A stretch of 64,000 nucleotides of DNA from Fulvivirgaceae bacterium JP3-4 (GCA_029309925.1 JARKND010000001.1:434001-498000), one strand, 5' to 3'; counted from the first letter of the stretch, positions 25,025-35,237 are shown. Program-made: numbers and translations. The notes: generated from the sequence alone by a model not told the origin.

Positions 25025-26524
25025 ATGAAATATCTTTTACTTTCCCTTCTGTTTGTACTTTCTGGTCAGCCGTTTTCTACCAAAGAACGGGAGAAAATAG
25101 TTATGTCTCGGGCAGCCCTCTATGACAAGATTAAAGGCGGGTGGGCTGGCCAGCTTATTGGCGTGACTTATGCGGCTGATATGAAGGCGTCTGCATCGCT
25201 CGAAGTCAGAAACGAAAATACTGCCTGGAGCGATGGGTATCAGCTGGCAAGTTTTCAAAACAATCCGGAGTTATATGATGATATTTATATTGATCTAACA
25301 TTCCTCGAAGCCATTCGAGAGCACGGAACCGAAGTGACGCCTAAAAAATTGTCGGAGGCTTACCTCCAGGCAAGCTATCACATGGACCACGGCTGCCAGT
25401 CTGCCAGATATAATCTCATGAAAGGCAAAAATCCCCAACGCGCTGGTTATTGGCTTGACAATCCGCATGCAGATGATAATGACTTTCAATCACACGCAGA
25501 CTTTATCGGCTTAATGTATCCGGGCCTTCCACAATCGGCAGCTGACTTAAGCAATAAGGTTGGGCACCTCATGAATTACGGAGATGGGTACTACGGTGGT
25601 CTTTATGTTTCAACTTTATATTCCCTGGCTTTCACAACAAATGATCCGAAAAAGCTTGTGATTGAAGCATTGAAAAGCGTTCCGGAAAAGAGCACTTTCT
25701 ATCGCTGTGTCAATTATGCGATCGAGCAATACAGGCAATTTCCCTATGCGTGGGACCGGGCCCTGGGTCACTTTCAGCGCAAATGGAAAAATGATTTTGG
25801 CTGTCCCGACAGGCTGATTGGAAAAGAAGATGCCGATGCGAAGGTGAATTCCGCCTACCTGACACTTGCCCTTCTCTATGGAGAATCCGATTTTGAGAAG
25901 ACGATGCAGGTGATGAGATCCATTCGCCAAGCCGATTGTAACGTGGCAACTGTTGCTGGGATCCTGGGCGTAATGTCTGGGTTTGAAAAGATTCCTGCGC
26001 CATGGAAGCAAGGCATCGATGAAATTGAAACGCTACCATTCCATCATTCGAACTTAAGTCTTGCCGAAGCATGTGACATTACATTTCGCGAGGCAATCAA
26101 GGCAATCGAAGATTCGAAAGGAAACACAAGTAAAGATCAGGTTACGATTAAATTGCAAACGCCATCGCCTGCGAGGCTTGAAAAAAGCTTCGAAGGTCAT
26201 TATCCCAGGGAGGTACGACACCTTGGCGACACACTTCTTGCGGATCGCATCGATCTGACTTTTGAGGGTATTGGGTTCGTTGTACGTGGCTCCCTCCCTG
26301 AAGCTGAATCCGATGAAGTGTTTCTTGCAGAACTTTATATGAATAACAAATACATCGAGATCATTGAGATTCCTCTGATCAGAAATAACAGGCGCCCCGA
26401 ATTGGTGTGGAAATTTCAGTTGCCGCATGACACTTACGCGGTGAGTCTGCGACCGTTAAAAAAGAATTCTGGTGTCGATGTAAGGCTGACTGATCTCGTG
26501 GTGTATGATGTCACACCCAACTAG
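25025..26524 (+). CDS. Secreted ADP-ribosylglycohydrolase-family protein
   Basis: A signal peptide (KYLLLSLLFVLSGQPFS) precedes the ADP-ribosylglycohydrolase fold. Visible elements are ALYDKIKGGWAGQLIGVTYA (the A-x-G-x-x-G-D-A-like start), NNPELYDDIYIDLTFLEAI with paired acidic metal ligands, and the late ADCNVATVAGILGVMSGFEKIP segment in place of the usual TDTDTxGAxxG. The metal-binding Asp residues are therefore partly altered (A-D-C-N), which may change activity. A C-terminal beta-rich domain of about 120 residues follows (SFEGHYPREVRHLGDTLL). The export signal is unusual for enzymes that reverse ADP-ribosylation in the cytoplasm; a role in nucleoside or glycoside hydrolysis outside the cytoplasm is possible. 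The ATG at 25025 is chosen because the signal peptide starts there. Confidence 0.8.
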   Translation: MKYLLLSLLFVLSGQPFSTKEREKIVMSRAALYDKIKGGWAGQLIGVTYAADMKASASLEVRNENTAWSDGYQLASFQNNPELYDDIYIDLTFLEAIREHGTEVTPKKLSEAYLQASYHMDHGCQSARYNLMKGKNPQRAGYWLDNPHADDNDFQSHADFIGLMYPGLPQSAADLSNKVGHLMNYGDGYYGGLYVSTLYSLAFTTNDPKKLVIEALKSVPEKSTFYRCVNYAIEQYRQFPYAWDRALGHFQRKWKNDFGCPDRLIGKEDADAKVNSAYLTLALLYGESDFEKTMQVMRSIRQADCNVATVAGILGVMSGFEKIPAPWKQGIDEIETLPFHHSNLSLAEACDITFREAIKAIEDSKGNTSKDQVTIKLQTPSPARLEKSFEGHYPREVRHLGDTLLADRIDLTFEGIGFVVRGSLPEAESDEVFLAELYMNNKYIEIIEIPLIRNNRRPELVWKFQLPHDTYAVSLRPLKKNSGVDVRLTDLVVYDVTPN

Positions 26525-28512
26525 TGAGCGCCAGACTCAATGATCTCCACTTCAGTTCTGCGGTTGATTTCACGACCTTCCTGCTCATCGTCATTGGACA
26601 CAAGCGGTCTTTGAGATCCGAAGCCTTTTGCGCTCACGCGCGAATTATCGATCCCTTTTGAGACGAGATACTGAACTACAGCTTCGGCCCGCTTAAGCGA
26701 CAAAGCCATATTCGTTGCATCGTTTCCCGTGTTGTCGGTATGCCCGTTGATCTGAATTTTCAGGTGTGGGCTCGCCTCGAGGAGCATCTTCATTTTTTCC
26801 AATTCTGCAATCGATTCGTTCTTCAGCTCACTCTTGCCGACATCGAAGAAGATGTTTTTCAAAACTACTTTTGATCCCACTTCTGCACGCACCATCAGAA
26901 TGTGTGTATCGATTTCCTGGAACTCTGCAAATTGCGGCAAGTTGAAGTTGATCGAGTTGAAAAGATAACCTTCCTTTTCGGTAGACACACCATAGTTGCC
27001 ACCGTGGGGGATGACGAGTTCAAAGTCTCCGGTCTGTGGATTTGAATTGATCCGTGTGATGACGTTCTGCGTTTCGTTATCAACAAGCGTGATCACAGCA
27101 CCAATGGCAGCCGCGCTCACCTCATCAATCACCTTACCTTTCAGTACTGTTACGATCTTCATATCGCGATGGAGCTGAATGATCGGATCAACAAAAGCAT
27201 CCGGATTAACGGCAGCTGTGTCTTCCACAGGAGCAGTTACAACAACTGGCTCAGGCTTGGGTGGCGGATCGAGAAATTTAACACGGTATATATCTGCGTC
27301 ACCATAACCATTTTCATGCAAGGCAGAATAATATCCAGTCTTTTTGTCCTGCGACAAAGTAAAGAATCCATCGTACTCAATAGAGTTGATCGGGAATCCA
27401 AGGTTCTGCGGTTTGGTCCACTGGCCGTCAACCAACTCTGTTTTAAAAATATCATTGCTTCCCATCGAGGGATGCCCATCAGATGAAAAGAATAATGTTC
27501 TTCCGTCATGATGGATGAAAGGTGAGTCTTCATTGAAAGGAGTATTCACGGTAGGGCCGAGGTTCACGGCTTTTCCCCACTGACCTTTCTGGTCGAGTTC
27601 CGAAACGTAGATATCGAGTTCGCCCTCGCCACCGGGCCGGTTGCTCGTGAAGTAAAGGCGCTTGCCATCGGCAGAAATGCTGGCGGAAGTTTCCCAATAC
27701 ACCGGGCTGTTAATATTCTTATTCAGTGGCTCTGGTTTCGTCCATGAATCACCTTCCAGTCGGGAGGTATAAATATCGCCTGCGCCTTCTTCATAATAGA
27801 GAAAAAGTGTCTTACCGTCAGCGGAGAGAGAAGCTGCGGCATCATTGTACTTGTTGTTGATGTTTTCGCTGATCTTCTGCGGTTTGCTCCAACCGGTTTC
27901 GGTGCGCTCGCTGATGTAGATGTCCTCGAAAGCCAGGCCGCTCTTCATTACCATATCCTCGGTGCGGTTGGACGTAAAGATCAGCGTGTTGCCATTGTCT
28001 TTCGCCAGCGGAGAATAATCGTGGAAGCTTGTGTTGATGACAGGCCCCAGGTTTTCTATCTCAACGTAGGCCGGATGATGGGAAAGTGAGTCGCCAATCT
28101 TGCATTCAAGAATTTTTTGATCTGCAATTTCAGCAAGGCGCTTGTTTTTTTGTTTGAAGGTTTCGAGATGGCGAATCGCTTTTTTGAAATCGTGATTGCT
28201 TTGATACGCCAGTCCGAGGTGGTAATCAATATCCTGATCGACATCTGGCTTTGTCGTGTATGCGCGTTCGAGAAAGGCTAATGACTTTGCTTTCTTTTCC
28301 GTGTGGAGGTAACAGAGTCCGACCCGGAAATTTACCCCGGCATCATCCGGTGCCGATTTATTTGCTTCGAGGTAATTTGTGAGTGCGGTCTCGTAATCCT
28401 TTCTTGCGAAAGCCCTGTCACCTTTTTCAACAACGGCTTTGACGTTTTGAGCGTGCACGGCAATGCTCAAAACAAGCGGTATGAATGTCAGGTACAAAAA
28501 CTTCCGCAGCAT
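26521..28512 (-). CDS. OmpA-family outer-membrane protein with TPR and PD40 repeats
   Basis: The 663-residue protein has a signal peptide (ending HAQ), TPR-like helices at about residues 25-120, and a five- or six-fold WD40-like PD40 beta-propeller (repeats such as SADGKTLFLYYEEG, SADGKRLYFTSNRPGG and HHDGRTLFFSSDGHP) to about residue 395. A carboxypeptidase-regulatory-like beta domain and a C-terminal OmpA domain (LKIQINGHTDNTGND, then SRVSAKGFGSQRP) follow. The OmpA domain binds peptidoglycan, and the order of domains is typical of Bacteroidota proteins, some of which belong to gliding or type IX secretion accessory sets. The stop codon overlaps the convergent gene by 4 bases (a shared CTAG). 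Confidence 0.93.
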   Translation of the reverse strand: MLRKFLYLTFIPLVLSIAVHAQNVKAVVEKGDRAFARKDYETALTNYLEANKSAPDDAGVNFRVGLCYLHTEKKAKSLAFLERAYTTKPDVDQDIDYHLGLAYQSNHDFKKAIRHLETFKQKNKRLAEIADQKILECKIGDSLSHHPAYVEIENLGPVINTSFHDYSPLAKDNGNTLIFTSNRTEDMVMKSGLAFEDIYISERTETGWSKPQKISENINNKYNDAAASLSADGKTLFLYYEEGAGDIYTSRLEGDSWTKPEPLNKNINSPVYWETSASISADGKRLYFTSNRPGGEGELDIYVSELDQKGQWGKAVNLGPTVNTPFNEDSPFIHHDGRTLFFSSDGHPSMGSNDIFKTELVDGQWTKPQNLGFPINSIEYDGFFTLSQDKKTGYYSALHENGYGDADIYRVKFLDPPPKPEPVVVTAPVEDTAAVNPDAFVDPIIQLHRDMKIVTVLKGKVIDEVSAAAIGAVITLVDNETQNVITRINSNPQTGDFELVIPHGGNYGVSTEKEGYLFNSINFNLPQFAEFQEIDTHILMVRAEVGSKVVLKNIFFDVGKSELKNESIAELEKMKMLLEASPHLKIQINGHTDNTGNDATNMALSLKRAEAVVQYLVSKGIDNSRVSAKGFGSQRPLVSNDDEQEGREINRRTEVEIIESGAH

Positions 28513-28619
28513 GGTTTAGGGGCTCCTTCGAAAAATAAAGATACCCGAAAAAACGATGAAATAAAGGCGGAAATCTCCCAATCGGCCGCCTTTTCTTACA
28601 TTCGGCAGAACGCCACATT

Positions 28620-30260
28620 TTAACGTTTATATCCAGGCCCCCGGATGATCCGGCCCGGCATTGCCTGTGTATGTTCACCATTTGCGAGCACTTGCACACC
28701 GTTTACGAACACGTGAATCATGCCGTCTGCATACTGGTGAGGCTTTTCGAACGTTGCGTTGTCCTTAACGAGTGTGGCGTCAAACACGACAACGTCTGCA
28801 AAGTATCCCTTCACGAGGCGCCCGCGCTTTTTAATTTTCAGATTGGATGCAGGGAGTGAAGTAAGTTTTCGGATACAATCTTCAAGCGAAATTACCTTTT
28901 CGTCACGCACATACCTGCCGAGTATTCGTGCAAACGTTCCATAGGCACGGGGATGAGCGCCCCATTTTTCAAATTCTGGCGTCACCGCCATGGAGCCCGC
29001 ATCGGAACCAAAGCTCACATACGGGAGCGCGAGAATTCTTCTTACGTTCGATTCGGATTGCAGGTAGTAGATTGCTTCAATCGGAGATTTATCTTTAATG
29101 ATGAGATCGAGTGTTGTCTCATCCGCGCTTTTCCCGTGCAACGCGGCCACTTCACTGAGCTTCTTTCCTTTGTAAAGCGCATTGAGTGAGTCGAGCCGGA
29201 ATCCCATCAACACGACAGATGACGGATTAGAATTTTTGTACGGAATTCCCTTCTCCATTTCGTAAAGGACCTTCTTTCTGAGAGCCGGGTTTTTCAGGCG
29301 CTTCCGCATTTCCCTTGCGCCACCTTCCTGCACCCATGTTGGCAGACGTGACGTCAGCCCTGTGCCGCTGGCGATGTACGGATACATGTTCGCTGTAAGT
29401 TTGATTCCTGCTTTGCGTGCGCTGTCGATTTTGAAAAGCACCGTATCGATTTTATTCCAATTGCGTTCCAGGTTTAATTTGAGATGATAGATCTCTGTAG
29501 GGATATCAGCTTTTTTCGCAATCTGAATGGTTTCGTTGATCGCAGGAAGAATGAAATCTCCTTCGCTGCGCATATGCGTGATATACATGCCTCCATACGA
29601 TGAGGCTACCCTGCAAAGTGCGACCAATTCGTCAGTCTTTGCATAGGTTGCCGGGGCATATATCAAAGATGAGCCAACGCCCATTGCGCCTTGCTCCATC
29701 GCCTGGGCTACCAGGTCCTGCATCCGTTTCAGTTCTGCCGGTGTTGGAGCGCGATTTGCCTGTTCAAGCTCATGCATGCGAATAGTAGTGGCGCCAACAA
29801 ACGATGCAACATTCGGACTAATTCCTTTTTTCAATAAGTATTTGAAGTATCCGTCCAGGGTAGTCCATAAACTATCTACCGGCTTTCTGAGTTTGCGCTT
29901 CACAGGTCCGGGCGAAAACCCCTCACCGAAAACTTCTGTGGTGACACCCTGTTTGATATCACTCATGGAACGTCCGTCCATCAGCAGCGTTTTCTCCGAC
30001 CAGCTTAGCATGTTGATAAACCCTGGCGCAACTACAAGGCCTGATGCATCAACTTCTGCTTTTCCTTTTGCAGCTTGAAGGTTGCCTATGGCTGCAATCG
30101 TGTCGCCAGCAAGAGCAATGTCACCGACAAAAGGTTCATTTCCCGATCCATCATACACCATCCCTCCGCGAATAACCACATCGTAAACCTGTTGCTGCTG
30201 GTAAGGCATAAAGGCTAGACCGCTGAGGACAAGAAAGAACACAAGCAGAAAGAGGCGCAT
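28620..30260 (-). CDS. Secreted N-acyl-D-amino-acid deacylase family amidohydrolase
   Basis: A signal peptide (LFLLVFFLVLSGLAFM) is followed by the amidohydrolase composite domain. VYDVVIRGGMVYDGSGNEPF marks the N-terminal beta part, VVAPGFINMLSW stands where the usual GFIDxHxH metal site is expected, GSSLIYAPATYAKTDELVAL and YITHMRSEGDFI carry the His and Lys/Glu region, and VSFGSDAGSM carries the Asp. In the first motif NMLSW replaces D-x-H-x-H, so one metal pair is missing, as in some D-aminoacylases that keep a single zinc. The start at 30260 is chosen because the signal peptide begins there. It is probably periplasmic and may act in peptidoglycan or D-amino acid recycling. Confidence 0.87.
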   Translation of the reverse strand: MRLFLLVFFLVLSGLAFMPYQQQQVYDVVIRGGMVYDGSGNEPFVGDIALAGDTIAAIGNLQAAKGKAEVDASGLVVAPGFINMLSWSEKTLLMDGRSMSDIKQGVTTEVFGEGFSPGPVKRKLRKPVDSLWTTLDGYFKYLLKKGISPNVASFVGATTIRMHELEQANRAPTPAELKRMQDLVAQAMEQGAMGVGSSLIYAPATYAKTDELVALCRVASSYGGMYITHMRSEGDFILPAINETIQIAKKADIPTEIYHLKLNLERNWNKIDTVLFKIDSARKAGIKLTANMYPYIASGTGLTSRLPTWVQEGGAREMRKRLKNPALRKKVLYEMEKGIPYKNSNPSSVVLMGFRLDSLNALYKGKKLSEVAALHGKSADETTLDLIIKDKSPIEAIYYLQSESNVRRILALPYVSFGSDAGSMAVTPEFEKWGAHPRAYGTFARILGRYVRDEKVISLEDCIRKLTSLPASNLKIKKRGRLVKGYFADVVVFDATLVKDNATFEKPHQYADGMIHVFVNGVQVLANGEHTQAMPGRIIRGPGYKR

Positions 30261-30350
30261 GCGGCAAAGATCAAAAATACAATGCCTATTTCCCAACGAA
30301 GAAGTGATGGCACATGTATCAAGTAAGTAGTTTGATAACAATTTTACCGG

Positions 30351-31097
30351 TTACGAGTTGACGATACCCAGCTTAACAAAGACCGGAAAGCGAACTACAT
30401 TTGATACGCTGTCTTTCCAAACGTGTTCAATCGATTGGATGAAGTCCGGCACCGGGTTGTAACCCTCCGTCTTAATGAACTTCTGTGTAGCAGACCATGA
30501 CGTGAGATAACCAGCAAATTGTTCACGAGTCCATTCGGTCGCGATTTCAAATTCTTTTTCCAAACGATCAGAAAATGGAAATTCAATTCCCGAATATTTA
30601 TTCTCGACAAGCCTCCGCGCAGCGTCCCAATACCTGCCAACGATGTTGAAATAAAAGTTGTTGAAATGCTCGTCTAGTGCCTCGTTTATCGTGAGCAGCG
30701 AATAACCCCAGACAGCCAGTGTGCTTCCGTTGCGACCTACGCGATTTACTTCGTTGTAGAACGCTGTAGTATTGATCCAGTGCAGCGCCTGACCCACTGT
30801 AATAAGATCAAAATATTTATCAGGGAAGGAAGTCTGCTCAGCTTTGCTTATTGAGTATTCGATATTCGGGCCGCAGAACGCCTCATCAAGCTGCTGCTGA
30901 CTGATGTCAGTGGCATACACCTTCGTGACGCGTGTGCTCAGGTCGCGGGCTACCTGACCGTTACCGGTGGCGCAGTCCCACGCGCGCTCGAATTTTTTTG
31001 TATGTGCAAAGATGAATTCATAAAGCTCCCGCGGATAGGTAGGACGAAATGCCGCATACGCTTTCGACTGACTTGAAAATAGATCTTTCGCTGCCAT
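30351..31097 (-). CDS. Class I SAM-dependent methyltransferase
   Basis: The 248-residue protein has motif I AWDCATGNGQVARDLS near residues 39-54, the acidic end of beta-2 in VYATDISQQQLD, and a motif IV-like FDLITVGQALHWINTTAFYNE. This is the methyltransferase type 11 layout, with the HW pair common in the subgroup that includes trans-aconitate- and polyketide-type enzymes. The substrate is not predictable. It lies 51 bases downstream of aspS on the same strand and may share its transcript. The N-terminal FSSQSKAYAAFRPTYPRELYE is a typical start for this subgroup. Confidence 0.87.
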   Translation of the reverse strand: MAAKDLFSSQSKAYAAFRPTYPRELYEFIFAHTKKFERAWDCATGNGQVARDLSTRVTKVYATDISQQQLDEAFCGPNIEYSISKAEQTSFPDKYFDLITVGQALHWINTTAFYNEVNRVGRNGSTLAVWGYSLLTINEALDEHFNNFYFNIVGRYWDAARRLVENKYSGIEFPFSDRLEKEFEIATEWTREQFAGYLTSWSATQKFIKTEGYNPVPDFIQSIEHVWKDSVSNVVRFPVFVKLGIVNS

Positions 31098-31148
31098 GCA
31101 GTGTCTTTACTATCCACAAAATACCCCGAACGGACCGTAATCGCGAGA

Positions 31149-32906
31149 TTACTTTTTGGTTTGCTTTACCAAAAGCGCCAGTTCATCCAGTTGTTCCTGA
31201 GAAATCGGTGATGGAGAATCGATCATCACATCCTTACCCGCATTGTTCTTCGGGAACGCAATGAAGTCGCGGATGGAATCAGCCCCGCCAAAGATTGAAC
31301 AGAGGCGATCGAATCCGAATGCAATCCCTCCGTGTGGAGGTGCCCCGAATTCAAATGCTTCCATAAGGAAACCGAATTGCTTTTTCGCTTCTTCTTCCGT
31401 GAAACCAAGATGATTAAACATCATCTGCTGTGTTGGCCTGTCGTGGATCCGGATAGATCCGCCACCAACCTCCGTTCCGTTGATCACCATGTCATATGCG
31501 TTTGCCCTTACTTTGCCGGGATCGGTATCGAGCAGTTTGATGTCTTCGGGTTTTGGCGAAGTGAAGGGATGGTGCATCGCGTGGTAGCGCTTCGTTTCTT
31601 CATTCCACTCGAGCAACGGAAAGTCCGTTACCCATAGCGAAGAAAACTTGTTCTTGTCGCGAAGGCCAAGCTTTTCACCCATCAGCAGACGGAGCTCGTT
31701 CAGTTGCTTGCGGGCTGCATCCGTTGAACCTGAAAGAATCAGCATAAGGTCACCCGGCTGCGCACCGAATTTTTCAGCCCATTGTTTCAGATCGTCTGCG
31801 GAGTAAAATTTATCTACTGACGATTTGATGGTGCCATCGCTCCGGTACTGAACGTAAACAAGACCTTTTGCACCGATCTGCGGACGTTTAACATATTCGG
31901 TGAGTTCATCGATCTGCTTGCGTGTGTATTCAGCACAACCTTTGGCGTTGATGCCTACAACAATTTCCGCGCTATCGAAAGCCTGGAAATTTTTTCCGCG
32001 TGTGAGCGGAGTTATTTCAACGAACTTCATGTCGAAGCGCGTATCTGGTTTGTCTGATCCATACAGACGCATAGCCTCATCGTAGTTCATCCGTGGTACT
32101 GATGCAAAGTCGAGGCCCTTGACGGATTTAAACAGGTGCCTGATCAAACCTTCGAATGTATTGAGAATATCTTCCTGCGTGACAAATGCCATCTCGCAGT
32201 CAATCTGCGTGAACTCCGGCTGACGGTCAGCGCGGAGATCTTCATCACGGAAGCATTTAACAATCTGGTAGTAGCGGTCGAAGCCGGATACCATCAGCAA
32301 TTGCTTGAATGTCTGGGGAGATTGCGGAAGCGCGTAAAATTCGCCATGGTGAATTCGTGAAGGAACGACAAAGTCCCGCGCACCTTCCGGGGTTGACTTG
32401 ATCAACACAGGCGTTTCAACTTCAATAAAATTCTGACTGTCGAGATATGCGCGTGTTTGCTGGGCCATTTTGTGGCGCAGCTGGAGACTCTCACGTACTG
32501 GAGTTCTGCGAAGATCAAGATAACGATACTTCATGCGCAGCTCATCACCGCCATCTGTGTCGTCTTCGATTGTGAATGGTGGAGTCTTGGCTGTGTTCAG
32601 GATGGTAAGCTTCGATACCTTAAGTTCAATCTCTCCGGTGGCGATCTTATCGTTTTTTGAAAGGCGCTCTACAACGGCACCTTCAGCCTGAATTACGAAC
32701 TCGCGCCCGATCGAGCGCGCTTTCTCCAGCAGCTCCTGAGCAGTTTTCCCTTCTTCGAAAATAAGTTGGGTTATACCATAACGATCACGCAAATCCACCC
32801 AAAGAACACTGCCTTTGTCCCGTGTGCGCTGTACCCAGCCGCTTAGGGTTGCTTGTTTGCCGACATCCGATAATCTCAATTCACCGCAGGTGTGGGTTCG
32901 TAACAT
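31149..32906 (-). CDS. aspS: Aspartyl-tRNA synthetase
   Basis: The 585-residue protein has the bacterial AspRS layout. An N-terminal OB-fold anticodon domain ([20 protein letters not shown]) is followed by the class II catalytic core with motif 2 ([18 protein letters not shown]) and motif 3 ([11 protein letters not shown]). The bacteria-specific GAD insertion lies between them at about residues 290-410. The length is usual for bacterial AspRS. It charges tRNA-Asp in the cytoplasm. No asparaginyl or amidotransferase gene is nearby, so whether it also aspartylates tRNA-Asn cannot be judged. The methyltransferase gene follows closely. Confidence 0.97.
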   Translation of the reverse strand: MLRTHTCGELRLSDVGKQATLSGWVQRTRDKGSVLWVDLRDRYGITQLIFEEGKTAQELLEKARSIGREFVIQAEGAVVERLSKNDKIATGEIELKVSKLTILNTAKTPPFTIEDDTDGGDELRMKYRYLDLRRTPVRESLQLRHKMAQQTRAYLDSQNFIEVETPVLIKSTPEGARDFVVPSRIHHGEFYALPQSPQTFKQLLMVSGFDRYYQIVKCFRDEDLRADRQPEFTQIDCEMAFVTQEDILNTFEGLIRHLFKSVKGLDFASVPRMNYDEAMRLYGSDKPDTRFDMKFVEITPLTRGKNFQAFDSAEIVVGINAKGCAEYTRKQIDELTEYVKRPQIGAKGLVYVQYRSDGTIKSSVDKFYSADDLKQWAEKFGAQPGDLMLILSGSTDAARKQLNELRLLMGEKLGLRDKNKFSSLWVTDFPLLEWNEETKRYHAMHHPFTSPKPEDIKLLDTDPGKVRANAYDMVINGTEVGGGSIRIHDRPTQQMMFNHLGFTEEEAKKQFGFLMEAFEFGAPPHGGIAFGFDRLCSIFGGADSIRDFIAFPKNNAGKDVMIDSPSPISQEQLDELALLVKQTKK

Positions 32907-33128
32907 GATATAATTATTATTTTTGCACCGTTTTATTGAAATCTTTTCAATTGGTCAACAAACATGTGTTGGCGAACGAAATTGAAAGATTTCGAGAACT
33001 TAAGTTAGCCGCGAATTTAACCGAAAAATGTTAATTGAAAGGCCCAATTTGTGCATTGTTGACAATAGCATTCAAGTTTTGATTCAATAATTGACCGATT
33101 CAGCCGTTATTAGATAAACCCGAAATAA

Positions 33129-33677
33129 ATGTCCCGCTTCCTGCTTTTCACTGTCTGTGTTTTCTTGCTTTCGTTCGACCAGCCAAAACTTGTAAAGACC
33201 AAAATCGCTGACGGAATCACGGTTTCCATTCCGGAAGACTGGCGCCCAATGGACCAGCTCGATTTCACCGAGCGTTACCCATCTGTACGTGCACCGCTTG
33301 GCGCCTATACCAACGAAGAGCGATCCATCGATTTCAGCGTCAACATTTCGGCAACGCGATGGGCTGACAAGGATATCGAACTTGCGCAGCGATTTTTCAA
33401 ATCAGGCATCTCAAACCTGTTCGACCGCGTGGAGATTATCAACGAAGGGATTGTTGAACGGAAGGGAAAGAAATTTATCTTCTTCGAGTTTGAATCACGT
33501 GTTAACGGAAACCGCGAGAAGGAAGGGCAGCGCGAACCGATCCTGAAATATTCGTACATCCAGTATTATCTCAAAGGCGGACAAACGCTGGTGTTCTCCT
33601 TCAACTGCCCGAGACGCGAACGTCAGGCGTGGGAGGGAACTGCGAAGCTGATGATGGAGTCGATCAAGGTAAAGTAG
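33129..33677 (+). CDS. Exported hypothetical protein (PsbP/DUF1795-like)
   Basis: A signal peptide (MSRFLLFTVCVFLLSFDQ) precedes about 160 residues. TVSIPEDWRPMDQ stands near the start and IQYYLKGGQTLVFSFNCP near the end, with FKSGISNLFDRVEIINEG between. This strand-helix-strand pattern fits the PsbP/MOG1-like fold of DUF1795-type proteins. Those are of unknown role in most bacteria. The protein is probably periplasmic. It stands alone between aspS (divergent) and the convergent gene at 33786. The assignment is by pattern and not by search. Confidence 0.6.
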   Translation: MSRFLLFTVCVFLLSFDQPKLVKTKIADGITVSIPEDWRPMDQLDFTERYPSVRAPLGAYTNEERSIDFSVNISATRWADKDIELAQRFFKSGISNLFDRVEIINEGIVERKGKKFIFFEFESRVNGNREKEGQREPILKYSYIQYYLKGGQTLVFSFNCPRRERQAWEGTAKLMMESIKVK

Positions 33678-33741
33678 ATCCCGTAAGTCCTGCAAATTAA
33701 GCCAAATAGATTAGGGCCCGATGCCGCACCTTATTGAGAGA

Positions 33742-33762
33742 CCTCCGGCTTTACACCGGAGG
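33742..33762. terminator. Hairpin between convergent genes
   Basis: CCTCCGG (33742-33748) pairs perfectly with CCGGAGG (33756-33762) around a 7-base loop. It lies between the convergent stops at 33677 and 33786. No T-run follows on either strand, so termination by this hairpin alone is uncertain. Confidence 0.5.
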
Positions 33763-33785
33763 CCAGGAGGAGAGGCAGCAGCGAC

Positions 33786-34682
33786 CTACTCGCCCAGCAA
33801 CTTCAACACTTCGTTGTTCGTCACTGAATAATCTACCAGGCGGTTTGAATAGACCTGATTGAGCCATTGCTTCCCGGGATTTCCCTGAACGTCATAATTT
33901 ACTTTCGGTTTTGCAAAACGAACGAAGTCCACGCTCAGGACAAAGTCAGGCTTGCCGAGGTGATCAAAGGTTTCGCTGTTGAATTTCAACGGGTCACCCC
34001 ACGAAATATTTCCCGGCACGGCATAGCTGTTGGTGTAGCCATTCAAGCCGACTTGCAAAACCGGTGGCCAGTCAACGAGGTAAAACCGGTCGTGCACAGT
34101 CCAGGCCTTATCGCTGTCATATTTGTAAAGCATGATAAACGCGTTGCCCACACGCACAATCCGGAGCGTGATCCACGCGGCTTTGGCATCGCGCAGTTTC
34201 AGATTTGATTTGCTGTTGATGGTGTACTTGGTTTCGATAACTTGTTTACCAGGTTCTTCGGCCACACCTGTTGTCATGAACATCCAGTTTTCTTCCTTCG
34301 GTTTCCACTGATCTTTCCCTGAACGTTTCGGGACACGTACCATGAGGCCTCCGAGAGACCATTGTGTTTCAGAAACATCCGTCTTAACCCCCGAAGCTCT
34401 TACACGCGCCTGGACATCGAAGTCGCCAGTGATTTCTTTGTATAGAAATGGTGCGTTCTTGTCGGCAAACCATCCGGATGTACCCATCTCGAGCATCAGC
34501 TTTCCGTCTTTCACTTCTTTCTTCCGGACTTTATCGGGCCAGCCTTCGGTGTCATGCAGCCATTTCCAGCCAGACAAATCATCCATAGAATTGAAATCCG
34601 TCTTCTCTTCGCGAAGTTGCGTTTGTGCGTGTGCGAAAAATGAGATGGCCAGTAGTGCAAGCGTTGTGTATAATCTCGTCAT
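33786..34682 (-). CDS. Secreted DUF1349-like (concanavalin-A-type) protein
   Basis: A signal peptide (LALLAISFFAHAQ) is followed by a beta-sandwich type sequence of 280 residues. ITGDFDVQARVRASG and WSLGGLMVRVPKRS are typical of the DUF1349/LamG-like carbohydrate-related fold. A C-terminal segment, PDFVLSVDFVRFAKP, followed by NNEVLKLLGE is specific to this protein. No catalytic residues are recognised, so a carbohydrate-binding role is as likely as a hydrolase. It is probably periplasmic or extracellular. It is divergent from tadA with a 111-base gap. Confidence 0.62.
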   Translation of the reverse strand: MTRLYTTLALLAISFFAHAQTQLREEKTDFNSMDDLSGWKWLHDTEGWPDKVRKKEVKDGKLMLEMGTSGWFADKNAPFLYKEITGDFDVQARVRASGVKTDVSETQWSLGGLMVRVPKRSGKDQWKPKEENWMFMTTGVAEEPGKQVIETKYTINSKSNLKLRDAKAAWITLRIVRVGNAFIMLYKYDSDKAWTVHDRFYLVDWPPVLQVGLNGYTNSYAVPGNISWGDPLKFNSETFDHLGKPDFVLSVDFVRFAKPKVNYDVQGNPGKQWLNQVYSNRLVDYSVTNNEVLKLLGE

Positions 34683-34793
34683 AGATCAGGTTTATAATTT
34701 TTGGTGTTTAACTGAAACCCCATAGCTATGTTTCGTTTTTCGGAAAGTTTTAACCTTATTTAACTTTAAAATCACACCCCTTGCGGGATCGGC

Positions 34794-35237
34794 ATGGAAC
34801 TCTACACAGACGACTATTTCATGAAAGAGGCGTTGAAGGAGGCGAGGAAAGCCTTTGACGACCATGAGATTCCCGTGGGCGCTGTGGTGGTTTGTAAAAA
34901 CCGGATCATCGCGCGTGCACACAACCAGACCGAAAAACTCACAGACGCAACAGCGCATGCCGAGATGCTTGCTGTTACGGCTGCAGCAAATTATCTCGGT
35001 TCAAAATACCTCAATGAGTGTACATTGTATGTAACCCTCGAGCCCTGTGTAATGTGTGCTGGTGCCCTGCACTGGGTTCAATTGCAAAGGCTGGTTTTTG
35101 GCGCCAGCGATGTTCAACGCGGCTATTCGCTCGTGGCAACCCCGCTTCTCCATCCAAAGACTGAAACTACAAAGGGAATCCTCGCGGCTGAGGCCAAAAC
35201 TCTTATTGACGAATTTTTTGCCCGGCTGCGTTCCTGA
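34794..35237 (+). CDS. tadA: tRNA adenosine-34 deaminase
   Basis: The 147-residue protein is a cytidine-deaminase-fold enzyme with the zinc site HAE (H55, E57) and PCxxC (C85, C88 in LEPCVMCAGALHW). The GAVVVCKNRIIARAHNQTE strand-loop is the usual start of TadA. It converts A34 to inosine in tRNA-Arg(ACG), allowing it to read CGU, CGC and CGA. Two other tRNA-Arg genes (CCG and CCT) lie in this window, but neither is a TadA substrate. The gene is single and about 124 bases before sodA. Confidence 0.95.
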   Translation: MELYTDDYFMKEALKEARKAFDDHEIPVGAVVVCKNRIIARAHNQTEKLTDATAHAEMLAVTAAANYLGSKYLNECTLYVTLEPCVMCAGALHWVQLQRLVFGASDVQRGYSLVATPLLHPKTETTKGILAAEAKTLIDEFFARLRS

